A DNA stretch of 38,483 bases from RDXT01 sp033765305. GTDB taxonomy: Bacteria > Bacteroidota > Bacteroidia > J057. The stretch is from positions 1 to 38,483 of the forward strand of contig JANRID010000032.1 in assembly GCA_033765305.1 (NCBI GenBank). The letters are read 5' to 3'. The translations under genes were made by a program, and so were the position numbers. This document shows, piece after piece, positions 25,537 to 32,148 of the stretch. Below the pieces are notes generated by a model. That model made no database searches. It saw only the letters and a list, made by a program, of their open reading frames with translations, and was not told the origin of the DNA. Position 1 is the first letter of the stretch. Every line of letters starts with the position of its first letter.

Positions 25537-25893
25537 TCAGTATCGGTTACGGCCTCCGTCCCGGCCGCCACGGCTTCCGCCGCCGCCGCCGTATCCGCCG
25601 CCGCCGCCATAGCCGCCACCGCCGCCATAGCCGCCACGATCAGAGGAAGGGGTCTTGGGACGAGCTCTGTTCACTACCAGATTCCGCTGCATAAACTCGG
25701 TCTCGTTCAGTGCGTCCATCGCTTGCTGGGCCTCGTCATCGTTGTCCATTTCCACGAAGGCAAAACCACGGGAGCGGCCCGTTTCGTGATCCCGGATGAT
25801 CTTGACAGAAGTCACTTCGCCGTAAGCGGCGAACAACTCCTGCACGTCTTGCTCTCTAGCCTGGTGGCTGAGGTTTCCGGCGTAAATCGTCAT
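25537..25893 (-). CDS. Small RRM RNA-binding protein with glycine-rich tail
   Basis: A 118-residue single-RRM protein. RNP2 is IYAGNL at residues 3-8 and RNP1 is RGFAFVEM at 42-49, with aromatic residues kept for RNA stacking. The tail after residue 85 is Gly/Tyr-rich (GGYGGGGGYGGGGG) and ends in an RGG-like basic stretch. Such proteins act as RNA chaperones in Bacteroidota and Cyanobacteria and are often cold-induced. The start MTIYAGNL is the standard one; the upstream part of the frame is the untranslated leader. Confidence 0.93.
   Translation of the reverse strand: MTIYAGNLSHQAREQDVQELFAAYGEVTSVKIIRDHETGRSRGFAFVEMDNDDEAQQAMDALNETEFMQRNLVVNRARPKTPSSDRGGYGGGGGYGGGGGYGGGGGSRGGRDGGRNRY
25570..25636. 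repeat. Low-complexity CCGCCGCC-rich tract encoding the Gly-rich tail
   Basis: Several near-identical 15-18 bp units rich in CCGCCG encode the GGYGGGGG repeats of the RRM protein; a likely site of length variation. Confidence 0.7.
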
Positions 25894-25989
25894 TCTGAAA
25901 ACTGTTATTGATGAGATTGAAAAGGGCTGTGAGGTGTACTTCAGAAACCAGCAAATGTTGCAGGAAAACAAAAGTCGATCACAAGCCTA

Positions 25990-26022
25990 CAAAACTAGCA
26001 AGTTGTTCTGATTTAAACAAAA
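25990..26022 (-). promoter_or_regulatory. Promoter of the RRM gene with -33 and -7 boxes
   Basis: On the minus strand TTTTG (26018-26022) is followed after 20 nt by TAGTTTTG (25990-25997), which fits the Bacteroidota -33/-7 arrangement well. It predicts a leader of about 90 nt, long for this window. Confidence 0.65.
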
Positions 26023-26038
26023 TTTTTTTCATCTGTTT

Positions 26039-27448
26039 TCAATCTTCGCCAGCCTCGGTCGCCATCCGCACAATCCGGGGCTCGAAGCGCCCCAGCACCT
26101 CCACCAGCTCCCGCTGCGCAGCCATGACCGCTGCGATGTCTTTGTATGCCGCCGGCGATTCGTCCACGTCCCCGCCGATGAGCTCGACTCCCTGCTCCCG
26201 CAGGTGGCGCTCCATGGCGTAGCGCGTAGTCTGGCGCCGGGCTTCGGTCCGCGACATGCGCCGGCCGGCCCCGTGCGAGGCCGACGAGAGCGACTCGGGG
26301 CTGCCGGTTCCCCGGACGAGGAACCCCGGCGCCGTCATCGATCCGGGGATGACCCCCAGCACGCCGGCGCCGGCCGGCGTCGCCCCCTTGCGGTGCACAA
26401 TCGCCTCGCGCCCGTCCGGCAGCCGCTCCTTCCACGCAAAGTTGTGGTGGTTTTCCACCCGGAACCGCGGCTCCAGCCCGATGGCGCGGGCCAGCTTGCG
26501 GTGGATGTGGTCATGGCAGGCTGAGGCATAGTCGCCTGCCAGATTCATTGCCGCCCAGTACGCCTGCCCCGCTTCCGTGTCCAGGCGCAGCCAGGCCAGA
26601 TGCTGCGCCTCCTGCGGCAGCCTGACCGTCTCGCGGGCAACCCGCGTAAAGTGGCCCGCCACCGCCGCGCCCAGGCCCCGCGAGCCCGAATGCGACAGCA
26701 GCGCCAGATACCGCCCCGGCGGCAGGGCCCAGCCCGGCTCCGGATGCATCAGCTCCAGCACCCCGAATTCCACAAAGTGATTGCCGCTGCCCGACGACCC
26801 GATCTGCCGCCAGGCCTTGTCCCGCAGCGGCTTCAGCACCTCGATCTCCTGAAACTCCCTGCGCTCCAGCACCGGATCTGCCATCGGCCGCGCCGGCCCC
26901 GCACCTGTGCCGAATACCGTCTCCTCCAGCAGGTGCCGCCGCAGCTGCGACTGATGCCGCTCCAGATAGCGTTCATCCGCCTCGTACACCGACAGGCACA
27001 TCCGGCAGCCGATGTCCACCCCCACCGCGTAGGGAATCACCGCCCCTTCCACGGCCAGCACCCCGCCGATCGGCAGGCCATAGCCCTGGTGAGCATCCGC
27101 CATCAGGGCGCCTGCCGCCGCTACCGGCAGCGACATCGCCGTGCGCATCTGCTGCATCGCCCCGGCCTCGATCTGGTCTGCGCCATACACCCGGAACGGC
27201 AGCGGCGCACCGCGCAGCACCGGATGCTTCGGCTCCAGCGCCCCGATCAGCGCATCCACCACCGGGCCCAGCACCTGGTGTTTGCGGAATCCCTCCGGGT
27301 TGCGGAGGAGCTGCTCCAGCAGCTCCAACTGCTGGTCCCGGCGCTTGCCGGCCATCCGCGGATCGGCCATTGCGGCCAGGGCCAGCTTCAGCGCCTCCCC
27401 AGGCTGAAATCCGATATTAAGCAGGTTTTTCTTTTTCAGCGTTCCCAT
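26039..27448 (-). CDS. rtcB: RNA-splicing ligase RtcB
   Basis: A 469-residue RNA ligase that joins 2',3'-cyclic phosphate or 3'-phosphate ends to 5'-OH ends using GTP and Mn2+, in RNA repair. Metal and guanylation motifs are present: DAHQGYGLPIGG from 118, Cys148 in GVDIGCRM, SGNHFVEFG, HSGSRGLG, ENHHNFAW, HRKGATPA, and SASHGAGRRMSR with the guanylated His at about 392. No archease or RtcA gene is adjacent. Two small unknown genes lie upstream on the same strand. A 16-bp perfect palindrome sits right at the predicted transcription start. Confidence 0.95.
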   Translation of the reverse strand: MGTLKKKNLLNIGFQPGEALKLALAAMADPRMAGKRRDQQLELLEQLLRNPEGFRKHQVLGPVVDALIGALEPKHPVLRGAPLPFRVYGADQIEAGAMQQMRTAMSLPVAAAGALMADAHQGYGLPIGGVLAVEGAVIPYAVGVDIGCRMCLSVYEADERYLERHQSQLRRHLLEETVFGTGAGPARPMADPVLERREFQEIEVLKPLRDKAWRQIGSSGSGNHFVEFGVLELMHPEPGWALPPGRYLALLSHSGSRGLGAAVAGHFTRVARETVRLPQEAQHLAWLRLDTEAGQAYWAAMNLAGDYASACHDHIHRKLARAIGLEPRFRVENHHNFAWKERLPDGREAIVHRKGATPAGAGVLGVIPGSMTAPGFLVRGTGSPESLSSASHGAGRRMSRTEARRQTTRYAMERHLREQGVELIGGDVDESPAAYKDIAAVMAAQRELVEVLGRFEPRIVRMATEAGED

Positions 27449-27461
27449 ACAGCATCCTGAT

Positions 27462-27477
27462 GCGGAGCATGCTCCGC
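27462..27477. promoter_or_regulatory. Perfect palindrome at the rtcB transcription start
   Basis: GCGGAGCATGCTCCGC is a perfect 16-bp palindrome 14 bp before the rtcB ATG and touching the -7 box. It could be an operator for a dimeric regulator or a small 5'-end hairpin in the mRNA. Confidence 0.45.
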
Positions 27478-27484
27478 GAAGGTA
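27477..27484 (-). promoter_or_regulatory. -7 promoter box of rtcB
   Basis: TACCTTCG on the minus strand matches TAnnTTTG except one base; predicted transcript start falls inside the adjacent palindrome. Confidence 0.4.
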
Positions 27485-27512
27485 TCATTCGATTGCAATA
27501 TATACAGCATAG

Positions 27513-27549
27513 CATCCGGCGGCGCCGCACGAGCAGCGCCTGCCGGATG
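27513..27549 (-). terminator. Strong hairpin after the two small unknown genes
   Basis: CATCCGGC+GGCGC pairs with GCGCC+GCCGGATG (13 bp, one bulge), 10 bp after the stop of the 82-residue gene. There is no U-tract, so a terminator role is uncertain. Confidence 0.4.
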
Positions 27550-27558
27550 GGCTCAGAA

Positions 27559-27807
27559 TCAGCTCGAAGGGCCGGGCTCGATAGTCAGCGCCAGCCGGTC
27601 CACCGCAGCGCGGGCCTCGTCCAGACGGGCGCCCGTGAGCTTGATGTACACGTGCATGGCCTGAATGCGGCCTTTGTAGATCAGCGTAGCGATGACTTCC
27701 TGCTCGATGCCAGGCGTCAGCGCACGGTACTGCACTTTGACCATGATTTCAGGGTTGAGGAAGTGAAGGTCCTGGTTCAGGATCAGCTCCTCTCCCCCTG
27801 GGCTCAT
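27559..27807 (-). CDS. Small protein of unknown function, coupled to the upstream gene
   Basis: An 82-residue protein that I do not recognise. It has no signal peptide or membrane segment. The middle (PEIMVKVQYRALTPGIEQEV, then HVYIKLTGARLDEARAAVDR) suggests alternating strands and a final helix. Its ATG overlaps the stop of the 133-residue gene upstream by four bases, which argues that both are real and made together. rtcB follows 110 bp downstream, with its own likely promoter. Confidence 0.65.
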   Translation of the reverse strand: MSPGGEELILNQDLHFLNPEIMVKVQYRALTPGIEQEVIATLIYKGRIQAMHVYIKLTGARLDEARAAVDRLALTIEPGPSS

Positions 27808-28205
27808 GAGCCGGGCAGGAAATGGGAGCTGATCCGGCGGATCAGCAGCGCGGTAAGGCGTTTCTGCACCTCGCCGCGGTAGCGGAGGCAGAACCGGAGC
27901 TCTGCCAGGGTCATGCCGGCCATCGCCATGCCCATCAGGGTCGCGCGCAGGCGCAGATGGGTCTTGAGCTCGTGCTCGAAGCGGGCAGCGCTGTCGTGCC
28001 GGCTATGCGAAGCGGAGTTCCACCGGATTTCGGCCAGATGGGCCCCGAATACCTCTGCGATTGCGGCGTGCTGCTGCTTGAGCACCGGACGGAGCACATG
28101 CGACTGAAAGGCTTCGAAGTCGGGCTCCGGAGTCTCAGGCATCCACCCCGGCCCCGTGACGGACGGGATCAGCGGACGGGCCGCCAGAATGGCTTCGTCG
28201 TTCAT
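27804..28205 (-). CDS. Protein of unknown function, first of a two-gene unit
   Basis: A 133-residue protein without a known family in my reading. It looks helical, with a charged middle (HSRHDSAARFEHELKTHLRL) and a C-terminal basic helix (RGEVQKRLTALLIRRI). I choose the Met at 28205 (MNDEAILAARPLIPSV); earlier Met codons in the frame exist back to 28340 but the sequence there is unlike the rest and contains direct repeats. It overlaps the next gene by four bases. The upstream 800 bp hold RNA-level regulatory signals. Confidence 0.6.
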   Translation of the reverse strand: MNDEAILAARPLIPSVTGPGWMPETPEPDFEAFQSHVLRPVLKQQHAAIAEVFGAHLAEIRWNSASHSRHDSAARFEHELKTHLRLRATLMGMAMAGMTLAELRFCLRYRGEVQKRLTALLIRRISSHFLPGS

Positions 28206-28294
28206 AGCGGGACGCAGTTGCAGCGGACGGGGACGGAAACAATCCTGCATGCCCATCGGAGCCACAGATGCGCACTGCCTGTCTGGTTTCTGAA

Positions 28295-28319
28295 ATACGA
28301 TACCGTTTGCATACGATAC
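28295..28319. promoter_or_regulatory. Two 9-bp direct repeats, 16-bp period
   Basis: ATACGATAC occurs at 28295-28303 and again at 28311-28319, upstream of the two-gene unit. A period near 1.5 helical turns can fit tandem binding of a regulator. Confidence 0.35.
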
Positions 28320-28542
28320 GGAAGTTGAGAAATGCAGCATCGGTCATCATCCCGGAAAAGGCTGGCTGGATATACAGCTGGCCGCTCTTCGGGAACCGCA
28401 TCATGGCGCCCCTGGGAAGGAGCGGGCATGGTCGTCGCCGGCGCAAAAAAAAATGTTGTGCTGTAGGGGAATACGGAAAGAACGGTCCGGCCCGGAAGGC
28501 CGGAGTTTTCATGAAGGCCGCGCCGGCGGCAGGATCAGACAT

Positions 28543-28570
28543 AAAAAAAGCCCGGACTCATCATCCGGGC
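28543..28570 (-). terminator. Rho-independent terminator on the minus strand
   Basis: GCCCGGA and TCCGGGC form a 7-bp stem with a 7-nt loop, followed on the minus strand by seven T. No annotated gene ends here, so it points to an unannotated minus-strand transcript. Its 5' arm shares four bases with the 3' arm of the neighbouring long hairpin. Confidence 0.75.
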
Positions 28571-28620
28571 GCAGCAATCGTTCAGGAGCTTCATGGATGC
28601 CTGAACCGCAATGTGCGCCC
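28567..28620. repeat. 54-bp imperfect inverted repeat
   Basis: GGGCGCA (28567-28573) pairs with TGCGCCC (28614-28620) and GTTCAGG (28580-28586) with CCTGAAC (28600-28606), both perfect, around a 13-nt loop. Confidence 0.75.
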
Positions 28621-28728
28621 TTCTCTAAGATTTGTTCCAATGCTGACTCCATACATCCGCAAGCGTACCCTGGCACTGCTGAGAGGCCGGCTGGCTTGTG
28701 GATTGCGTGAAGTAAACTGCTGGAGCAT
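28591..28728 (-). CDS. Possible 45-residue basic peptide inside the candidate RNA
   Basis: An open frame starting MLQQFTSRNPQASRP and ending LREGRTLRFRHP, with nine Arg residues. Its ATG would be about 20 nt into the predicted transcript and its stop codon falls in the loop of the 54-bp hairpin. If translated it would open that hairpin and favour the terminator, as leader peptides do. No family is recognised, and it may be chance. Confidence 0.2.
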   Translation of the reverse strand: MLQQFTSRNPQASRPLSSARVRLRMYGVSIGTNLREGRTLRFRHP

Positions 28729-28754
28729 AAATCCGGTTTTGTTGAATTGGAGCA

Positions 28755-28785
28755 CGAATATAGGAGATAAATCGCACAAAGTCAA
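28755..28785 (-). promoter_or_regulatory. Promoter of the minus-strand RNA unit
   Basis: On the minus strand TTGAC (28781-28785) is followed after 18 nt by TATATTCG (28755-28762), close to the -33/-7 pattern. The expected start is near 28750. Confidence 0.45.
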
Positions 28786-28788
28786 CCG

Positions 28789-28813
28789 TAATTTTCTGCT
28801 TAACAGAAAATTA
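28789..28813. promoter_or_regulatory. Operator-like A/T palindrome
   Basis: TAATTTTCTG and CAGAAAATTA are perfect 10-bp inverted arms around a 5-bp spacer, placed directly upstream of the -33 box of the minus-strand RNA unit. Confidence 0.5.
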
Positions 28814-29061
28814 ATCTATGCGTTTGTCTGCTATCCGTCCTGTTTCCTTCCTTTCATCCTGCAAGCTGTGCGGCAGGCGTATGCCTTTGCGCAGCTTTCC
28901 CCGATCTACCAGGCTTCCGGAAGGATTGGAGTGGGCGGCGGCCTGGGCCAGAAAACGCCTTCCGGGAACCTAATCCCTCATACGCACAGACCCGGCGCAG
29001 GTTTCGCGGAAGGTCTGCAATTCCTGCGGCGGGCCGGGATGCACGTCCGCAGGCAAATGCG

Positions 29062-29069
29062 TATCTTTG
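29062..29069 (+). promoter_or_regulatory. -7 promoter box of the Smr gene
   Basis: TATCTTTG is an exact TAnnTTTG match that ends only 4 bp before the ATG, predicting a leaderless or nearly leaderless mRNA. Confidence 0.6.
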
Positions 29070-29073
29070 CGCC

Positions 29074-30033
29074 ATGAACTACCGCATCGGACAACGGGTG
29101 CGCCTGCTGCACCACCACGGCGAAGGCGTCGTGACCCGCCTCATCGACAAGGACCACGTGGAAGTGGACCTCGGCGACGATTTTCCTGTGGATGTGCGCC
29201 TGGACGAGATCATCCGCATCGACTCCCTGGAGCAGGCGTACTTTGCCCCGGACGAAGCTCCGGAGGTGCAGGAGGTCAAACAGGCTGCGGTCATGAAGAA
29301 GCTCGGCTTCCAGATCCTGGAGGCCAGTGTCGTGGCGCACCGCAAAGGCGCCTCGGTCGAGCTGCTGCTCGTCAATCCGGAGCCCGCCGACCTGCTGTAC
29401 GCCTTTCACCTGAAGCTGCGCAACGCCTGGTACGGCAAAGCCGCCGGACGGCTCAACAGCGGCGAGCAGACGCGCCTCGTCCTGCTCTCCGAGACCGAAC
29501 TCGCCGAGGCCAAGGGCCTGCACATTCAGCTCATTCCCTTTGTTCCCGACAAGACCTACCCCCAGCCGGCGAGCATCATCGAGCTGCCCTGGTCCAAGGG
29601 TAAGCTCAACGAGCCGCCCCGCCTGCTTACGCTCATCAACGGCGAGGGCTGGGTGTATTCGCTGCGCCAGCAGCCCCAGGCCGCCGATGTGAAAGCCATC
29701 GAAGACAGCGAGTTCCTGCGCGTGCGCCTGGCCGATCAGCCCATCCACCGCCCGGAGCCGGAAATCGATCTGCATATCGAAGCCCTGGTCAAGCAGCCGG
29801 ACAAGCTCAATCCCGCCGAAATCCTCCAGATTCAGCTCAACCGGCTCGAAAAAGCCCTCTCCGATGCGCTGGTGCACCACTATGCCTCGATGGTCCTGAT
29901 CCACGGCGTGGGCGAAGGCAAGCTGCGCGCAGCCGTGCAGGACCGCCTGAAGCGGGCCACGCACGTCAAAACCTTTGCGCCAGCCGATGCGGTCAAGTAC
30001 GGAAACGGCGCCACCAAGGTGATGTTCCGCTGA
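29074..30033 (+). CDS. DUF2027 and Smr domain protein
   Basis: A 319-residue protein of a family common in Bacteroidota. The N-terminal 60 residues form a small beta domain (GQRVRLLHHHGEGVVTRLID), residues 70-200 the DUF2027 beta region, and the C-terminal 80 residues an Smr (MutS2-related) nuclease domain with the marks IDLHIEALV and HGVGEGKLR. Smr domains cut or nick nucleic acids, with recent roles in ribosome rescue and RNA cleavage. The next in-frame Met is 70 codons later, so ATG 29074 is the start. It converges on the transporter gene with only 7 bp between stops. Confidence 0.92.
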   Translation: MNYRIGQRVRLLHHHGEGVVTRLIDKDHVEVDLGDDFPVDVRLDEIIRIDSLEQAYFAPDEAPEVQEVKQAAVMKKLGFQILEASVVAHRKGASVELLLVNPEPADLLYAFHLKLRNAWYGKAAGRLNSGEQTRLVLLSETELAEAKGLHIQLIPFVPDKTYPQPASIIELPWSKGKLNEPPRLLTLINGEGWVYSLRQQPQAADVKAIEDSEFLRVRLADQPIHRPEPEIDLHIEALVKQPDKLNPAEILQIQLNRLEKALSDALVHHYASMVLIHGVGEGKLRAAVQDRLKRATHVKTFAPADAVKYGNGATKVMFR

Positions 30034-30040
30034 GCGCCGC

Positions 30041-31384
30041 TCAGTGGCCGCCGCCTGCCGGGAGCTTCACCGCCGGATTGGAGGACTTGTGCAGCTTCAC
30101 AAACAGCACGGCAACCGCTGCGCACAGCAGCAGGATGCCCGCCAGGCGGATCACGTTCTCCGGATTGCCCCCCAGCAGCGTATTATAATAGAGCGGCAGG
30201 GTGAAAATCTGGATCATCATCGGGATGACGATGAACATGTTGAAGATGCCCATGTACACCCCCGTGCGCTCCGGCGGAATGGCTCCCGCGAGCATGATGT
30301 AGGGATTGCCCATCATGCTGGCCCAGCAGATGCCGATCCCGATCATCGGGATGAAGAGCATCCACTGCTCATGGATCAGGGGAATGCAGATCATGCCGAT
30401 GCCGGCCAGGGTGAGGCTGATGCTGTGCATGACCTTCGGGCCGAGGCGCCGGGTGAAGGGCACCATCGCAAAAGCCGCGATAAAGGCAATGAAATTGTAA
30501 AAGCCCCCGATCTGCCCCACGATCAGGCCCGAATCCCGGAAGCCCTGGCTGGTCTCCTCGGTCGTCTGGAAGAAGGTGGTGGAAATGGACAGGGCAATGT
30601 ACTGCCAGTAGCAGAACATGGCGTACCACTGGAAAAGCTTCATCACCGCAAGCTGCCACATGGTGGACGGCATATCGCGGAAGGCATGCGCAATCTCCCG
30701 CAGCACGGCGGCAGGGCCTTTCGGGGCGCGGCGCATGGCTTCCAGCTCGGCTTCGCTGAGCGGATTTTCCTTGGTGGTGCGCACCGTCCAGAGGATGGAG
30801 CTGATGGAGAAAAACGCGCCGATGATAAAGGCCGTGATGGTCACGAAGGGAATATTCTTCGCATTGACGGCATCTTTGTTCATCCCGAACCATACAAGCA
30901 GCGAAGGCGTGAGGTAGGAAAGGGTCTGGCCCAGGCCCGTGAAGGCGCTCTGCGTCAGGAAACCGATGGAGTGCTGGCTTTCGTCGAGCTTGTCGCTGAC
31001 GAAGGCGCGGTAGGGCTCCATGGTGATGTTGTTGGCGGCATCGAGAATCCAGAGCAGGCTGGCAGCCATCCAGAGCGTGCTGCTGAAGGGCATGAAAAAG
31101 AGGCTGATGCTGCACAGCACAGCCCCGATGAGGAAATAGGGCGTGCGGCGGCCCATCGGGCTGATGGTGGTGTCGCTCATGGCGCCGATGATCGGCTGCA
31201 CGATGAGGCCGGTCATGGGGCCGGCCAGCCACAGGTAGGGAAGCGAGGCCTCCTCTGCGCCCAGATACTTGTAGATCGGGCTCATGTTGCTCTGCTGCAG
31301 GCCGAAGCTGTACTGGATTCCGAAGAATCCAAAGTTCATGTTGACAATCTGCCAGAAGCTGAGCCGGGGTTTCACCGATGCCAT
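30041..31384 (-). CDS. SLC45-like MFS transporter
   Basis: A 447-residue major facilitator with about 12 membrane segments. The start MASVKPRLSFWQIVNMNFGF and the motifs QQSNMSPIYKYLGA, GPMTGLIVQPIIG and MSDTTISPMGRRTPYFLIG match the SLC45-type sugar/H+ symporter group, in which plant and bacterial members carry sucrose or maltose. Sugar identity cannot be read from the sequence. The GH13 enzyme of this window is 12 kb away, so a common pathway is possible but not shown. A near-consensus -7 box (TATCTTTC) is 29 bp upstream. Confidence 0.88.
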   Translation of the reverse strand: MASVKPRLSFWQIVNMNFGFFGIQYSFGLQQSNMSPIYKYLGAEEASLPYLWLAGPMTGLIVQPIIGAMSDTTISPMGRRTPYFLIGAVLCSISLFFMPFSSTLWMAASLLWILDAANNITMEPYRAFVSDKLDESQHSIGFLTQSAFTGLGQTLSYLTPSLLVWFGMNKDAVNAKNIPFVTITAFIIGAFFSISSILWTVRTTKENPLSEAELEAMRRAPKGPAAVLREIAHAFRDMPSTMWQLAVMKLFQWYAMFCYWQYIALSISTTFFQTTEETSQGFRDSGLIVGQIGGFYNFIAFIAAFAMVPFTRRLGPKVMHSISLTLAGIGMICIPLIHEQWMLFIPMIGIGICWASMMGNPYIMLAGAIPPERTGVYMGIFNMFIVIPMMIQIFTLPLYYNTLLGGNPENVIRLAGILLLCAAVAVLFVKLHKSSNPAVKLPAGGGH

Positions 31385-31413
31385 AGAATGCGGAGTAGGT
31401 AGCAGGAATGCAG

Positions 31414-31421
31414 GAAAGATA
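31414..31421 (-). promoter_or_regulatory. -7 promoter box of the transporter gene
   Basis: TATCTTTC on the minus strand matches TAnnTTTG except the last base. Confidence 0.45.
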
Positions 31422-31474
31422 TGGAAATTTTCAGGTTGCGGAGCAAGGGGTGCCGCACGGACCGGTATTCCGGC

Positions 31475-31507
31475 AAAAAAAATCCCGTCCGCAGCTGCGG
31501 ACGGGAT
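31475..31507 (-). terminator. Rho-independent terminator of the first DUF2911 gene
   Basis: A perfect 12-bp stem (ATCCCGTCCGCA and TGCGGACGGGAT) with a very short loop, followed on the minus strand by a run of T. Confidence 0.85.
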
Positions 31508-31527
31508 GGCCGGCATCTGGATACGCC

Positions 31528-32076
31528 TTACTCGATCGGCAGGCGTACACGGACCTTGTCCCAGGTCATCACCATTGCCAGGCCGCTGCTGTTGTCGAAG
31601 GTGATGTCGAACATCTCCACCGGCTCCGCCAGCGGCTCCACCGGCGCCTCCGCCTGCAGCACGTCAAATTCCGCTTCGCGGGCGGCTTCGCTTTTCATGT
31701 TCACCCCCCAGGGATAGGATTTGGAGTTGAAGATCACCGTCCAGCTGCTTTCTCCGGGAATGGTCCAGAGGGTGTAGGTGCCGGCGGGCAGCTCCTTGCC
31801 GCCGATGCGCAGGGCGGCCGAGGTGGTGAAGGTCGTCGCCTCGTTGGCGCCGGTGCGCCAAACTTTGCCGTAGGGCACCAGCGCGCCGAAGATCTCGCGG
31901 CCCCGCTTGGAGGGGCTGTTGTAGAAGACGTTGATCTCCCGGCTGTCCTGGGCAATGGCGACATTGCGCTCGGGGCTGGCCTTCTTGGTCTGAGACTGCA
32001 TGACTTTAAAGGCGATGAAGAGCAGCACGACCAGTCCGCCCAGGACGATCAGGCTCCATCTGAGAATTTTGTTCAT
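31528..32076 (-). CDS. DUF2911 family membrane-anchored protein
   Basis: A 182-residue protein with one N-terminal membrane anchor (residues 5-27, LRWSLIVLGGLVVLLFIAF) and an exported DUF2911 domain. Family marks are INVFYNSPSKRGREIFG, VPYGKVWRTGANEAT, LPAGTYTLWTIPGE and WTVIFN. The function of DUF2911 is not known. A second copy lies 1 kb upstream, with yebC between them. It has its own exact -7 box and terminator. I start at MNKILRWSL; the longer frame adds residues that precede the promoter-proximal leader. Confidence 0.9.
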   Translation of the reverse strand: MNKILRWSLIVLGGLVVLLFIAFKVMQSQTKKASPERNVAIAQDSREINVFYNSPSKRGREIFGALVPYGKVWRTGANEATTFTTSAALRIGGKELPAGTYTLWTIPGESSWTVIFNSKSYPWGVNMKSEAAREAEFDVLQAEAPVEPLAEPVEMFDITFDNSSGLAMVMTWDKVRVRLPIE

Positions 32077-32103
32077 TGGGATACGGGGTTGAAAGGTGCA
32101 GCG

Positions 32104-32111
32104 CAAAGGTA
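32104..32111 (-). promoter_or_regulatory. -7 promoter box of the first DUF2911 gene
   Basis: TACCTTTG on the minus strand, exact TAnnTTTG match, 27 bp before the ATG. Confidence 0.6.
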
Positions 32112-32148
32112 GGAAAATCGGCCTGCCTTTCCATCCGCTGCTCCGCCC

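Larger units (their letters stand above)
28543..28750 (-). ncRNA. Candidate structured RNA or attenuated leader, about 205 nt
   Basis: Promoter-like boxes (28755-28785) and a strong terminator (28543-28570) delimit about 205 nt. The RNA folds well by hand. The 5' half forms an irregular hairpin (AUCCACAAGC with GCUUGCGGAU, 9 of 10 paired, closed by CUCCA with UGGAG). The 3' half has two 7-bp helices, GGGCGCA/UGCGCCC and GUUCAGG/CCUGAAC, separated by an internal loop with AUUGC on both sides. The 3' arm of this hairpin overlaps the terminator's 5' arm, so the two structures compete. It may be a free small RNA or a leader controlling the two unknown genes downstream. I could not match it to 6S, SRP, RNase P or tmRNA. 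Confidence 0.45.
28206..29061. other. Intergenic region without a convincing protein gene
   Basis: About 850 bp. An open plus-strand frame of 269 codons crosses it, but its composition is erratic and it ends inside the next gene, so I do not accept it. The region holds direct repeats (28295-28319), a small hairpin (28486-28504), a terminator (28543-28570), a 54-bp imperfect palindrome (28567-28620), a minus-strand promoter (28755-28785) and an A/T palindrome (28789-28813). Nothing is seen from about 28815 to 29061. Confidence 0.6.

Noticed and set aside
28486..28504. Plus-strand terminator-like hairpin
   Set aside because: A 7-bp stem with TTTT, but no plus-strand gene ends before it; kept only as a note in the region entry.
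28543..28750. Assignment as 6S, SRP, RNase P or tmRNA
   Set aside because: The hairpins do not fit the closing stem of 6S, the SRP loop, or the conserved cores of the others.
28268..29077. Plus-strand frame of 269 codons in the intergenic region
   Set aside because: Erratic composition, crosses a terminator, promoters and palindromes, and overlaps the Smr start; no family features.
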